The notes beneath the pieces were generated by a model, which was not told the DNA's origin, did no database searches, and saw only the letters and a list, made by a program, of their open reading frames with translations. Of a DNA stretch of 64,000 bases, positions 9,842-19,547 are shown piece by piece; position 1 is the stretch's first letter, and each line of letters starts with the position of its first letter. The stretch covers positions 1 to 64,000 of the forward strand of contig CANMLU010000016.1 of NCBI GenBank assembly GCA_947498815.1. Reading direction: 5' to 3'. The position numbers and the translations under genes are program-made. This stretch comes from an uncultured Aquimarina sp. (lineage in GTDB: Bacteria; Bacteroidota; Bacteroidia; Flavobacteriales; Flavobacteriaceae).

Positions 9842-10918
9842 TTAAAATACTTCATTGGATTCTTTGAGTTTCTCAGTATTTTCAACCAACTGAAGCTCAT
9901 CGATGATTTTTTGAATATCACCATCAATAATATTACCTAAATCATATAAAGTCAAGCCAATTCTGTGGTCTGTCACACGTCCTTGAGGATAGTTATAGGT
10001 TCTAATTTTGGCCGATCTATCACCAGAAGACACCATACTTTTTCGTTTTTCAGAATCCGCAGCTTGTTTCTTAGCCAATTCTAAATCATAAAGTCTAGAA
10101 CGTAGTACTTTTAGTGCTTTTTCTAAGTTTTTATGAGAAGATTTTTGATCCTGACAGCTTACAATCATCCCAGTAGGTTCGTGATGCAACTTAATCGCAG
10201 AATAGGTTGTATTTACCGATTGCCCTCCTGGACCTGTAGATGTAGTTCTTTCTATTCTCACTTCGGTCATATCCAGCTCCACATCAAATTCTTCTGCCTC
10301 AGGCAAAACCATTACGGTAGCTGCACTGGTATGTACACGACCTTGGGTTTCGGTTTGTGGTACACGTTGCACACGATGTACTCCTGCTTCAAATTTCATG
10401 GTTCCGTAGGCATCTTCTCCATTTACTTCAAAAATAATTTCTTTATAACCGCCACTCGTACCTTCATTTAAATCTACAACGCTTATACTCCATCCTTTAC
10501 CTTCGCAATATTTAGTATACATCCTGAAAAGATCTCCTGCAAAAATACTAGCTTCATCACCACCTGTTCCTGCACGAATCTCGAGTACACAGTTTTTGGC
10601 ATCCTCAGGATCTTTTGGCACCAACATAAATCTAATTTTCTCTTCAAGGCCTGGTAATTCTTCTTTGGCCTCTTCTAACTGCATTTTTGCCATCTCCACC
10701 ATTTCAGCGTCACTTCCGTCGGCAATAATTTCTTCGGCTTCCTTTAGATTATTCGTAAGTTCAATATATCGATCTCTTTCGTCCATTAAAGCTCTGAGAT
10801 CCTTGTATTCTTTATTAAGTTTTATATATCTTTTTTGATCTGCAATAATATCGGGCTGAATGATCAAATCACTCACCTCGTCAAATCGTTGCTTTACAAT
10901 GTTTAATTTATCAATCAT
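9842..10918 (-). CDS. prfA: Peptide chain release factor 1
   Basis: Recognises UAA/UAG stop codons and triggers hydrolysis of peptidyl-tRNA on the ribosome. The universal GGQ motif is in [17 protein letters not shown], and an RF1-type codon-recognition domain precedes it ([23 protein letters not shown]). Family C-terminal regions follow ([18 protein letters not shown]). At 358 residues the length is standard. A candidate minus-strand -7 box, TACTTTTG, lies at 10948-10955 but has no clear -33 element. Confidence 0.97.
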   Translation of the reverse strand: MIDKLNIVKQRFDEVSDLIIQPDIIADQKRYIKLNKEYKDLRALMDERDRYIELTNNLKEAEEIIADGSDAEMVEMAKMQLEEAKEELPGLEEKIRFMLVPKDPEDAKNCVLEIRAGTGGDEASIFAGDLFRMYTKYCEGKGWSISVVDLNEGTSGGYKEIIFEVNGEDAYGTMKFEAGVHRVQRVPQTETQGRVHTSAATVMVLPEAEEFDVELDMTEVRIERTTSTGPGGQSVNTTYSAIKLHHEPTGMIVSCQDQKSSHKNLEKALKVLRSRLYDLELAKKQAADSEKRKSMVSSGDRSAKIRTYNYPQGRVTDHRIGLTLYDLGNIIDGDIQKIIDELQLVENTEKLKESNEVF

Positions 10919-11104
10919 AATCTTGTTACTCCTATCTGTAGAATTTACAAAAGTAAGGTTTTTTTACCTAAAGCACATCCTGTAGAAAGGGAATCTAGAC
11001 TCCTTTATATTTTATCTTGTTTCATCGAAAAATTAAATTTTATTATTTAAAACAGTAAAATAATGCGTAATTTAATCAGGAAACCAACTTAGTATATTAC
11101 TACA

Positions 11105-12457
11105 ATGAACTCTAAAACTATTCCGAGGGCAAAACCTCATCATTGGCTTTTTGGCAGTGTTAAACCCTATCAGGAAGATACGTTAGGGTTTCTTCAAAAA
11201 GGTATTGAGATGTATGGTGATATTTTTCAATTTAGAACCGCACACAAAAGAATTACCGTTCTTAACAGACCAGAATACGTACAACATGTACTACAAAAAA
11301 ATCATCGCAATTACAAAAGACACTTTGCATACAGGGTACTAAAATTACTGTTAGGCAATGGTTTAATATGTATTGATGGTGAGAAGTGGAAGGAAGAACG
11401 ACGTTTGATGCAACCTCATTTTCATAGAGAAAGTATTCGGTCTTATTTCAAGATTATAGATCAATCCTCAAAAAAAGCTACTGAACAATGGACAAAGCAG
11501 CAAGAGGTATGGTTGTTTTCGGAAATGACTGGGCTAACGCTTGACATTATTACCAATTGTTTTTTGGGAGGAAGTCTATCTAAAGGAGTCCCGGTAATTG
11601 AAGAAAACTTACCATTTGCACTACGAACCATTATTGATCGTATTCATTCGCCTTTACAACTACCACTTTGGATTCCGACACCACAACATAGAAAATTCAA
11701 GAAATGCATTCAAAATCTTGAAATATTGGTAGCCGAAATCATCAAAGAAAAAGAAAAAAGCCCCGTTGGTAATGATCTCATCACTATGTATTTATTATTA
11801 GAAAGAAAAGGAGAAATTATTAGCAAACAACAAATCTTTGATGAAATTATAACGATTCTCACTGCTGGCCACGAGACCACGGCAATTGCCATGTATGGGT
11901 TAATTAAAAATGTATACGAAAATGAAATTGTAAAGAACAAAGTTACTGAAGAATTTGAACGCGTCACCAAAGGAGAACCTCTTACTATAGACCATCTTGG
12001 TCAACTTCACTATATCGATAAGGTAATAAAAGAGAGTTTACGAATTAGCTCTCCTGCCTGGACCATTGGAAGAGAGGTCATTAAAGACGATGTAATAGAT
12101 GGCTATGCGATCAGAAAAGGAGAATCTGTAATGGTTAGTCCTTACTTACTTCATCGCAATAAAGATCTATGGTGTGATCCTTACACTTTTAATCCTGATC
12201 GTTTCGATCAAGAGCTCCCACACAAGTTTGCCTACTTTCCCTTTGGAGGCGGGCCAAAATTATGTATCGGAATGAGTTTGGCCACTATGGAGATGCAAAT
12301 TATTCTTTATTATGTATTGCAATCCGGTTTTGAAATGGAGTCATTAACAAACAAGAAGATCGAATTTGAGCCATCGATCACTTTAAGACCAAAAACTGAT
12401 ATTCGCTTGGTACAATCTTTGGCCAAACAAAAACCGGTACTTGAACCATCAGAATAG
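11105..12457 (+). CDS. Cytochrome P450
   Basis: A 450-residue soluble P450 monooxygenase. It has the I-helix oxygen-binding motif AGHETTAIA, the K-helix ExxR motif (ESLR), and the haem loop FPFGGGPKLCIGM, whose Cys387 is the axial thiolate ligand. No membrane anchor or fused reductase domain is present, so it needs separate ferredoxin and reductase partners, and none is adjacent. It resembles the bacterial CYP102/CYP4-like fatty-acid hydroxylase branch more than the short actinobacterial types, but the substrate is unknown. It stands alone and divergent from prfA. Confidence 0.93.
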   Translation: MNSKTIPRAKPHHWLFGSVKPYQEDTLGFLQKGIEMYGDIFQFRTAHKRITVLNRPEYVQHVLQKNHRNYKRHFAYRVLKLLLGNGLICIDGEKWKEERRLMQPHFHRESIRSYFKIIDQSSKKATEQWTKQQEVWLFSEMTGLTLDIITNCFLGGSLSKGVPVIEENLPFALRTIIDRIHSPLQLPLWIPTPQHRKFKKCIQNLEILVAEIIKEKEKSPVGNDLITMYLLLERKGEIISKQQIFDEIITILTAGHETTAIAMYGLIKNVYENEIVKNKVTEEFERVTKGEPLTIDHLGQLHYIDKVIKESLRISSPAWTIGREVIKDDVIDGYAIRKGESVMVSPYLLHRNKDLWCDPYTFNPDRFDQELPHKFAYFPFGGGPKLCIGMSLATMEMQIILYYVLQSGFEMESLTNKKIEFEPSITLRPKTDIRLVQSLAKQKPVLEPSE

Positions 12458-12575
12458 CTGATCTTGGGATGACCAAAAATCGAACCCAAAAGACTACAAA
12501 CTACTGATAATCAATGTTTTTTAACAAAAGTAAGATTGTTTTATTGTTCAAAAATCTTATTTTAGCCTTTTGAAT

Positions 12576-12962
12576 ATGAAAAAATCTTCTATTACATATC
12601 ATAATTTTTTTCTTTTAAAATGGTTTTTTACTGTTGCCATTTTATTGGGAGTCGGAGGATATTCTAATTATACCTCACCCAATATCCAGGAAACTACTAT
12701 AGAATTGGTAATACCTCTTGGAGAGAAACCCCTTAAAAATGCATGCTTTCAAGAAGGTTTTAAAAATATTATTGATTGTTGTTTTTTGCATCAAAAAAAC
12801 ACTGCTCTTGCTTCTTTATCGTTATACCATACAAAGCTTTCGTTAACAAGAACCAGGTCCCAGGACACAACAATATCTTCAGTAAAGAAATTACATATTC
12901 ATTCTATTCATTCCACTCCATATTCTTCAGAAGAGGATTCTCACAGGAATTTATTAGGGTAA
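12576..12962 (+). CDS. Unknown small membrane-anchored protein
   Basis: Not recognised. The 128-residue protein from ATG 12576 has one hydrophobic stretch at residues about 10-28 (FFLLKWFFTVAILLGVGGY), followed by a Ser/Thr/His-rich region without known motifs. A TTG two codons upstream is rejected in favour of ATG. It precedes another small protein of similar plan by about 100 bases. It may be a signal-anchored periplasmic protein. Coding status is moderately supported by its isolation from any overlapping gene. Confidence 0.5.
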   Translation: MKKSSITYHNFFLLKWFFTVAILLGVGGYSNYTSPNIQETTIELVIPLGEKPLKNACFQEGFKNIIDCCFLHQKNTALASLSLYHTKLSLTRTRSQDTTISSVKKLHIHSIHSTPYSSEEDSHRNLLG

Positions 12963-13059
12963 TTCTACCTTCGATACCACCAAGGTCCATATTTATGGAA
13001 GACAGACACATTTTAGTGTTATTCCATAGTCATAGCTAATAGTATTCCATTTTTTATTT

Positions 13060-13257
13060 ATGAAAAATCTCAAAAAGACATTGAGAAGACTCGCCATAAT
13101 ACTTCTGATTATAATGGCCGCTTTAATACCAGTACCCGTTTTTCTTCAAAAAAAAGAAGGAAAATTTAACGATGATAATACTATCGAATTAGTAGACGAA
13201 AAAGTAAATGATACGGAAACAGATACCAAAAAACTTACAGAAGAATTCAAAACATAG
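13060..13257 (+). CDS. Small single-pass membrane protein, unknown
   Basis: A 65-residue protein with a basic N-terminus (KNLKKTLRRL), one membrane helix (AIILLIIMAALIPVPVFL) and an acidic, charged tail ending TKKLTEEFKT. The plan suggests a small inner-membrane protein with a periplasmic tail. No family is recognised. It lies in a short intergenic stretch, convergent with the lipoprotein at 13283. Confidence 0.6.
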   Translation: MKNLKKTLRRLAIILLIIMAALIPVPVFLQKKEGKFNDDNTIELVDEKVNDTETDTKKLTEEFKT

Positions 13258-13282
13258 TTTTTTGATATTTGTGAAACAGGGC

Positions 13283-14278
13283 TCAATTGGCTGTTGTGAT
13301 TTCTCCTAGTTCAATAACTTCAAAATTATCAAGTGATACTTGCCGTAGGTTCCTGAGATCATCATTATCCCAATTTTCATTGGGAGCCCCAGTGATGAAC
13401 ATATCAGAACCTACATCAGCAAGCATTAAACCATATTTTTTCATTGCACGTAGAATGATTTGATTGGTTTGAGAGAAACCACTAATATCATAATCTGCTT
13501 TGAGTCGCAATCGCCCTCCAAAAGGTAATAATTCGTCTCCCACATCTCCTGAAACCAAATGACGGGCCGGGTGTATATACCCTTCATATATTTTTGATCG
13601 ACCAATCGTAAAACGAATCGGATGATCAATCTCTCCTTTCTCTATTTCGGGGTAACGTACTAACAATGGAAACACAGGAAGCCCAGCGGCATCTGCCGAG
13701 GTCCATCCATCGGTTCTGAATTCAACTTTATTTAAATCAAAAACAGCTGCAGACGAAGCTTCGAAACCACTACCGACCTGATCTGCATTGTATAATTCAT
13801 ATAACATACCGTTTTCGACATCTACAGAGATTACATGACTATCTCCACCTCCATTACCCTCGATAGGTGCATTTAAAGGAATCGGGAATGGCCCTTGATC
13901 ACTCTCACTACCATAATTACCATCATAATTATTACCTCTGAAAGTTATTGGAACATCCGGTTGATCATCATTAACTACGACGTAAGGAATCCCAATAGGT
14001 GCTCCCTCATACAATCCACTACCAAAATCAGCAAACAAGTTTTCACTCAAACCAATATTACTTAAAATCAAATCCGAATTGGGATCAACAGGGCTATTAG
14101 AAATATCTATATTTAAAGGATGATTTGAAGGAAACAACTGTATATCTTCTGCATCGGATAAATCAATTTGAGAGGTATCTGGATTATCTGTAGAATCTTC
14201 AGAATCATCTGAAGAACATGAAACCATAAAAGCTAATACTACATATATCGAAATATAATATATTCTGAAGGTTTTCAT
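13283..14278 (-). CDS. Secreted lipoprotein, unnamed conserved family
   Basis: A 331-residue predicted lipoprotein (FMVSC, Cys21) with an acidic Ser/Asp linker, then a compact domain of about 280 residues. Conserved-looking stretches include GIPYVVVNDDQP, GPFPIPLNAPIEG, GGDSHVISVD, GWTSADAAGLPVFPLLVRY, DHPIRFT, YIHPARH and RAMKKYGLMLADVGSDMFITG. From memory these closely match a family of secreted proteins common in actinobacteria and in some other soil and marine bacteria, with no firm biochemical role known to me. The concentration of His, Asp and Trp in the motifs suggests an enzyme or ligand-binding fold. The gene is monocistronic. Confidence 0.7.
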   Translation of the reverse strand: MKTFRIYYISIYVVLAFMVSCSSDDSEDSTDNPDTSQIDLSDAEDIQLFPSNHPLNIDISNSPVDPNSDLILSNIGLSENLFADFGSGLYEGAPIGIPYVVVNDDQPDVPITFRGNNYDGNYGSESDQGPFPIPLNAPIEGNGGGDSHVISVDVENGMLYELYNADQVGSGFEASSAAVFDLNKVEFRTDGWTSADAAGLPVFPLLVRYPEIEKGEIDHPIRFTIGRSKIYEGYIHPARHLVSGDVGDELLPFGGRLRLKADYDISGFSQTNQIILRAMKKYGLMLADVGSDMFITGAPNENWDNDDLRNLRQVSLDNFEVIELGEITTAN

Positions 14279-14362
14279 AGTTTGGGGTTTATACTATGTA
14301 ACGATACTTGTCAAAAAATATTTTCCAATAAACTGAAGTTCGAAATTTTAATAAGCGATAGA

Positions 14363-15151
14363 TTATTTCGCTTTTTTGTTAAGGATCTTTAAGACAATCT
14401 CATTTTCCCAAGGAGATTCATCTTTCTTGAGCCTCAGGGTATCATAAAGTATGACACTTTTTTGATCCTCAGATAGTTTGCATTGCAGACCTTTTACAAT
14501 TTTTACTTTTGTCGCAAAATTAAATGTAACTTCATTATACCAAGCTCCATCTTCTTTCTGTGAATTTATCTGTTGTATACCATAAAAACGAGAACCCTTA
14601 AACCTGAAAGGTCTGTTTTTAACACTTTTGGGGCTAAGCAGTGAATCTTTTTTCGCACTAAAGCTCCTAAAGTTTTTTTCAATTTTTAATGAATCTTTTT
14701 TCAATTTTAATATATCAAACATAATTTCCTGACTTAAAAAACCAAGAGATTGTTTCTTATATAAATCTGCTAAATCATCAAATGTTAATTGATAGGTTTC
14801 TTTACTCTCTTTGGCATCATCTTTTCCCTTAACTTCTTCTGTTTTTACAGTAATATCTTCTAATATTTTAAAGTCCGAATCTGAAAAAACAGGTATATCA
14901 CTACCAAATTGACTCAAAAAACCCAGGTATATCTCTTTTTTTAATAAAGGACCATGCTTAATTGTGTACTCAATAGAATCATTGATTACTTCATCAAAAG
15001 ACATTGTTTCTTTAATAAACTCATATCGACCAGAATGATCTTCGTTAAAATAATAATTTTGATAGATTTTCCCTTTACAGGAATATAACGTGATTAGCAA
15101 TACCAAACTCAAAAGAGCTCTAAGAAGATATGTTTTTATACGCAAAAACAC
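14363..15151 (-). CDS. Predicted lipoprotein, unknown
   Basis: A 262-residue protein with a signal ending in LYSC (Cys25), so probably a lipoprotein. The body is Lys/Asp/Glu-rich with no motif I recognise (GKIYQNYYFNEDHSGRYEF near the N-terminus). It starts immediately after the stop of the PurM-like gene (15152) on the same strand, so the two are probably co-transcribed although a shared function is not obvious. Confidence 0.7.
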   Translation of the reverse strand: MFLRIKTYLLRALLSLVLLITLYSCKGKIYQNYYFNEDHSGRYEFIKETMSFDEVINDSIEYTIKHGPLLKKEIYLGFLSQFGSDIPVFSDSDFKILEDITVKTEEVKGKDDAKESKETYQLTFDDLADLYKKQSLGFLSQEIMFDILKLKKDSLKIEKNFRSFSAKKDSLLSPKSVKNRPFRFKGSRFYGIQQINSQKEDGAWYNEVTFNFATKVKIVKGLQCKLSEDQKSVILYDTLRLKKDESPWENEIVLKILNKKAK

Positions 15152-16330
15152 TTAGTAAATATATTTGCCAAACTCACTTTTTATGGTAAGCTTTTTCTCA
15201 TTAGAAGCTTCTACTCTACCAACAATTTGCGCATCAACATTAAAACTTTTGGAAATCGATATGATATCATCTGCTGCTTCTGGTGAAACATAAAGTTCCA
15301 TGCGGTGACCCATATTAAAGACCTGGTACATTTCTTTCCAATCGGTACCCGAGTTTTCTTGTATCAATTTAAACAGTGGCGGCACATCAAATAGATTATC
15401 TTTTACAACATGCAAATTATCTATAAAATGTAGGATTTTTGTTTGGGCTCCACCACTACAATGCACCATACCATGAATAGTACTACTATCATATTTGGAT
15501 AAAATCTTTTTGATAATTGGCGCATATGTTCTAGTAGGTGATAACACAAGTTTACCAGCATCTATAGGGGCATCATAAACCTTATCTGTAAGCTTAGTTT
15601 TTCCAGAGTACACCAAATCTGAGGGTACTGAAGGGTCAAAACTTTCTGGATATTTTTCGGCAAGTACTTTGCTAAACACATCATGTCTTGCAGAAGTTAA
15701 TCCGTTACTTCCCATACCGCCATTATACTCTTTTTCATAACTTGCTTGGCCAAATGAAGCTAGTCCAACAATAACATCTCCTTCTTTGATATTTGCATTA
15801 TCAATAACGTCCTTACGTTTCATACGAGCGGTTACCGTAGAGTCCACAATAATTGTTCTCACCAAATCACCTACATCGGCAGTTTCACCACCGGTAGAAT
15901 GAATCTCAACTCCGAAACTTTTAAGTTCTTCAAGCAATTCTTCAGTTCCATTAATTATTGCCGAAATTACTTCTCCGGGAATGAGGTTTTTATTTCTTCC
16001 TATCGTAGAAGAAAGCATAATGTTATCAGTAGCGCCAACACACAACAAGTCATCAATATTCATAATTAATGCATCCTGAGCAATGCCCTTCCAGACAGAA
16101 AGATCGCCAGTTTCTTTCCAGTACATATAAGCAAGCGAAGATTTGGTTCCTGCTCCATCAGCATGCATGATAAGACAGTACTCTTGATCACCTGTAAGAT
16201 AATCTGGAACTATTTTACAAAATGCTTTTGAAAAAAGTCCCTTATCTATATTCTTAATTGCACTGTGCACATCTTCTTTGGATGCAGAAACTCCACGTTG
16301 TGCGTAGCGTTTGCTTACTTCTTGACTCAT
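15152..16330 (-). CDS. purM: AIR synthase (PurM-like)
   Basis: Phosphoribosylformylglycinamidine cyclo-ligase-like enzyme, which would form aminoimidazole ribonucleotide in purine synthesis using ATP. Markers include MHADGAGTKSSLAYMYW, an Asp-rich metal/ATP site in AQDALIMNIDDLLCVGA, IHSTGGETADVGDLVRTI and MVHCSGGAQTKIL. At 392 residues it is longer than E. coli PurM (about 345), which I recall as typical of the Bacteroidota form. Its start lies next to an inverted-repeat region (16410-16478) that separates it from the curli cluster. Confidence 0.9.
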   Translation of the reverse strand: MSQEVSKRYAQRGVSASKEDVHSAIKNIDKGLFSKAFCKIVPDYLTGDQEYCLIMHADGAGTKSSLAYMYWKETGDLSVWKGIAQDALIMNIDDLLCVGATDNIMLSSTIGRNKNLIPGEVISAIINGTEELLEELKSFGVEIHSTGGETADVGDLVRTIIVDSTVTARMKRKDVIDNANIKEGDVIVGLASFGQASYEKEYNGGMGSNGLTSARHDVFSKVLAEKYPESFDPSVPSDLVYSGKTKLTDKVYDAPIDAGKLVLSPTRTYAPIIKKILSKYDSSTIHGMVHCSGGAQTKILHFIDNLHVVKDNLFDVPPLFKLIQENSGTDWKEMYQVFNMGHRMELYVSPEAADDIISISKSFNVDAQIVGRVEASNEKKLTIKSEFGKYIY

Positions 16331-16409
16331 TGTAATGAAAATTAAAGCGCAAAGATAATTTAATTAATTACGAATTACGAATTACTAGGTACGATTTATG
16401 AGCTAAGAA

Positions 16410-16478
16410 ATACGAGTTCAAATTACAGATATTTTATACGCTTATAAACTCGAAATAATCTGTAATTTGAACTCGTAT
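16410..16478. repeat. 21-bp perfect inverted repeat in intergenic DNA
   Basis: Arms at 16410-16430 and 16458-16478 are exact reverse complements separated by 27 bases. Short repeats of TTACGAATTACGAATTA just before (from about 16365) resemble low-complexity intergenic repeats seen in Flavobacteriia. It lies after the last gene of the curli run and before the PurM-like gene. It could act as a terminator-like hairpin or be a small mobile or REP-like element. Confidence 0.7.
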
Positions 16479-16498
16479 GTCAAAAATTGTAAATTAAA

Positions 16499-17992
16499 TT
16501 ATTCCCAATCTGGCATAGCTGCTTTTTCTATTAAAGTCACTCTGGTTGCCAAATCCGAAATCGATAATGTTTGAATATTTTTGTCAGAAATACCATCATT
16601 TGAAGTGTTCACCATGATTACACTTGCTTCATTGGGCGAAAAACGTGCATCAAGATCGTTGGTGCCGGAAGGCTTGTTTGCTGATAGATCAACAACGGGA
16701 CTTCCATTAAAATTATGAATAAATAAATGCGTATCTAATTGACGATAACTTGAGTTTTCTGATCCTGATATATCGCGACTATACAATAACTTCGAACCAT
16801 CGACAGATAAATTAATACTTCCTGCGGCACCATTTTGCCCTGTTAATACAGTTTCTTGCACTGCACCACCCCCGTTAATAGTTAAAATCTCTACAGAATA
16901 TCCATTAAGGTCATTTGTTTTTACGGCAATAATACCCGTATTTTCATTTTTATCTACCTCGGTAATCAAATTTCCATTAGTAGTTTGGTATATCAAATTA
17001 AGTCCACTACCACTGATATTTATCGAATATAATTTATCTTGATTAGGAAATAGCAATCTTGATCCATTTGCATCCCAGGAAAAGTCTATTTCCTCTAAAT
17101 TAAATCCAGTAACACTTACTTGAAAAGTAACTTGTTTAATTTCGGAACCATCTTCGTTCATCGTAAACAAATGTGTTTGTGAACCTACAGATTGTAAGAA
17201 TGCAATTTTTCGGGTACTAGGGTTTCTTCTAGGTCTAAAACTATTTTTTGACAATGAAGTGAGTGCTATTTCGGTACCTCCACTTTCGTCTGCAGAATAG
17301 ATAACACTGTTTCCTTCAACAAGTCTTGTATATACTATTCTGTTATTTGGGGGTATTGCAGTTTCAAAAGCAAAAGTGGTACTATTAACCGGATCATTAA
17401 TACTATCGCTAGCGACAATCTGCCAAAAATACTTAACTCCAAAATCCAATCCAGAAACCGTAAATGTTGTATCTGCAATGTTCTCGAACAATTCTACATC
17501 AGAGTTTTCTTCATTTCTTAAGCTTAATGTATATTTTAACTCATCATCATCTGGATCATTTGCACTCCAAACCAATTGAACTTCTTGAGGAAGATCTATA
17601 GCATTGTCCGCTGGACTGATCAATGTGGTAGCACTAGGCGGACGATTTGTTGCCGTTTCGATATCCATTTCAAAGACTACCTCTAGTTCTCTATCAGAAA
17701 TTATCGTTATCCCTTCAAAAACTGCCAATAAGCCTTCTCTTTGAGCAGTAAGCGAATAATCTCCAGAAGGTATATTTTCTATTTTATAGAATCCATCTGC
17801 ATCCGTAAACACAGTACTCGAAGCAGGGTTAGTAGACAATTTTACATTCTCCAAAGGTTCGTTTGTTCCTACTTTGACCACTCTTCCTATTACAGACCCA
17901 AGACCTTCTAAATCAATAGTATCTTCACTACAAGAACTTACTGCAATAAAGGCAACAAAAACACCTAATACTTTAATTAATAATTGTTTCAC
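16499..17992 (-). CDS. Lipoprotein with CarboxypepD_reg-like, Ig-like and PD40 repeats
   Basis: A 497-residue lipoprotein (VSSC, Cys21). Residues about 33-110 form a carboxypeptidase-regulatory-like beta-sandwich (GSVIGRVVKVGTNEPLENVKL, TDADGFYKIENIPSGDYSLTAQREG). Residues about 117-210 are a fibronectin/Ig-like domain (PPSATTLISPADNAIDLP, VKYFWQIVASDS). Residues about 220-490 carry TolB-like PD40 propeller strands (RIVYTRLVEGNSVIYSADESGG, LFTMNEDGSEIKQVT, ARFSPNEASVIMV). It lies 67 bases downstream of csgG on the same strand and could be an accessory surface protein of the fibre system. Assignment to that system rests on position only. Confidence 0.8.
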   Translation of the reverse strand: MKQLLIKVLGVFVAFIAVSSCSEDTIDLEGLGSVIGRVVKVGTNEPLENVKLSTNPASSTVFTDADGFYKIENIPSGDYSLTAQREGLLAVFEGITIISDRELEVVFEMDIETATNRPPSATTLISPADNAIDLPQEVQLVWSANDPDDDELKYTLSLRNEENSDVELFENIADTTFTVSGLDFGVKYFWQIVASDSINDPVNSTTFAFETAIPPNNRIVYTRLVEGNSVIYSADESGGTEIALTSLSKNSFRPRRNPSTRKIAFLQSVGSQTHLFTMNEDGSEIKQVTFQVSVTGFNLEEIDFSWDANGSRLLFPNQDKLYSINISGSGLNLIYQTTNGNLITEVDKNENTGIIAVKTNDLNGYSVEILTINGGGAVQETVLTGQNGAAGSINLSVDGSKLLYSRDISGSENSSYRQLDTHLFIHNFNGSPVVDLSANKPSGTNDLDARFSPNEASVIMVNTSNDGISDKNIQTLSISDLATRVTLIEKAAMPDWE

Positions 17993-18059
17993 TATATTTT
18001 GATTTTAATTCTCATGTATTTCATGAGATAAATTCGATTACAACAATTGGTTTATCTTC

Positions 18060-19541
18060 TTAATTTTTTCCTCTAAGGATTAAATTTTCTTTTCTAACTT
18101 TTCTATTTCTATCCCTTAATTTCTGCAATTCTTCTTGTTTCTCTTCTTCTTGTTTCCTTGCTTTTTTATTCATCTTTATTGGATTATCAAAATACCAATT
18201 TAGTCCAAAAGAAAAATTAAAGTATTGATCATCTCGCTTTCCCTGGGCTATGTTATCTAATTTATCACCAAGTACTACATTATGAGTTGCATTTAATGAC
18301 ATCCCTATATTATCTGATACAAGATATTCTATCCCTCCCCCATATTGAAACTTGAAAAAAGTACTTTTAAAATCATCACTATTAATGGTTCCGATTCCTC
18401 CGAAAAAGAAAGGTGTTAACTTTTCAAAAGGCAATAGGGTTAATTCTCCATTTAAATCTAAACCATTAAAACCTTGTGAAAAAGAGTTTTGATTGTTAAG
18501 CTCAAACTTATTAAGACTCGCATTGACATTAAGGTACGGGTTAAAGTACCATCGACCACCTGCTTGTATTGAATACGACAACTCGGGATTATTATAATCC
18601 CCGCTTATTAAAGATGCACCACCTTTTACAAAAATAGATTTCCTACCTCTTCTTTCCTTGAAGTACCGATCATATAAGGCTGTATTTTGGGCTTCATACT
18701 TTTCTGTTTTATAATCCAGAATTAGATTATCTACAACTTCTGGTTTTGCATTCACTGTCCATAACTTGTCCTCTATTCCTTCAATAATAAGAGATTCCAC
18801 AGCCTTACCTATAGCTTCTGAAACAGCCATTTGGGCCGGTTCATTTTTTGTATATCCTGTTTCTGCTTCTAGTAATCTTCTAAATCTTACATACCTAAAG
18901 AAATTGGCATCCAAAGCTTGCGATAAAATAGTCTTGGACACATATACAGTTTTTAATATTTTACCACTTGAAGTAGAAACGGCTCGCAAGTATACTGTAA
19001 TTCTGTCTTGTCTATATTGAGTCGAGGCTCCTACTCCGAAATACCTAGCACCTAATCCTCCTGTTATTATATTCGAATCATACGAGACGATTCCACCCTC
19101 CAGGATGATACCTGCATATAATAATGGTGGCAATTGTGGCTCGTTTGTATTTTTAGTTTTTCGATACTCCTTGCGAGTAGATCGGATGATATTACGCTCG
19201 TTAAGCAAATTGCTCAGATTCTCCCTTTCGATAGGCACAAACCATTTAGAATCTTCTAATGCTTTAATTAAAATTGTAGTCGCCCCTTGTGTAACTGCGG
19301 TACTAAAGGTGTTTCCGGCTTCTGTAGGTTTATATTGACCTGTTTGATCTCTAAATTTATATACCCCAACCACTACAGGTTCTACCGGCGACGGAAAATC
19401 TCTCAACGTCTTGGTAACTTCAGTATCTTCACCAATTCTAGCATTTTCTATAGTAATAGGTTGGTTAAAATATGCCCCGCATCCTGATAATAAAAGTGCA
19501 CAAGAAACTACTGCGATTACTTTATAAAACTTATCGTACAT
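18060..19541 (-). CDS. csgG: Curli secretion channel CsgG with C-terminal beta-barrel extension
   Basis: Outer-membrane lipoprotein that forms the export pore for curli subunits. The lipobox LLSGC puts the acylated Cys at 21, and the CsgG domain spans about residues 35-270: VVVGVYKFRDQTGQYKP, WFVPIEREN LSNLLNERNIIR (broken here), LLYAGIILEGGIVSYDSN, QDRITVYLRAVSTSSGKIL, EAIGKAVESLIIEGIEDKLW. E. coli CsgG ends at this point. Here about 215 residues follow: a run of amphipathic strands (SIFVKGGASLISGDY to FNFSFGLNWYF) that looks like a small 8-strand barrel, then a Lys/Arg/Glu-rich helical tail. The fusion is odd but may be typical of this lineage. It lies 6 bases after csgF. Confidence 0.92.
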   Translation of the reverse strand: MYDKFYKVIAVVSCALLLSGCGAYFNQPITIENARIGEDTEVTKTLRDFPSPVEPVVVGVYKFRDQTGQYKPTEAGNTFSTAVTQGATTILIKALEDSKWFVPIERENLSNLLNERNIIRSTRKEYRKTKNTNEPQLPPLLYAGIILEGGIVSYDSNIITGGLGARYFGVGASTQYRQDRITVYLRAVSTSSGKILKTVYVSKTILSQALDANFFRYVRFRRLLEAETGYTKNEPAQMAVSEAIGKAVESLIIEGIEDKLWTVNAKPEVVDNLILDYKTEKYEAQNTALYDRYFKERRGRKSIFVKGGASLISGDYNNPELSYSIQAGGRWYFNPYLNVNASLNKFELNNQNSFSQGFNGLDLNGELTLLPFEKLTPFFFGGIGTINSDDFKSTFFKFQYGGGIEYLVSDNIGMSLNATHNVVLGDKLDNIAQGKRDDQYFNFSFGLNWYFDNPIKMNKKARKQEEEKQEELQKLRDRNRKVRKENLILRGKN

Positions 19542-19547
19542 TAAAAA

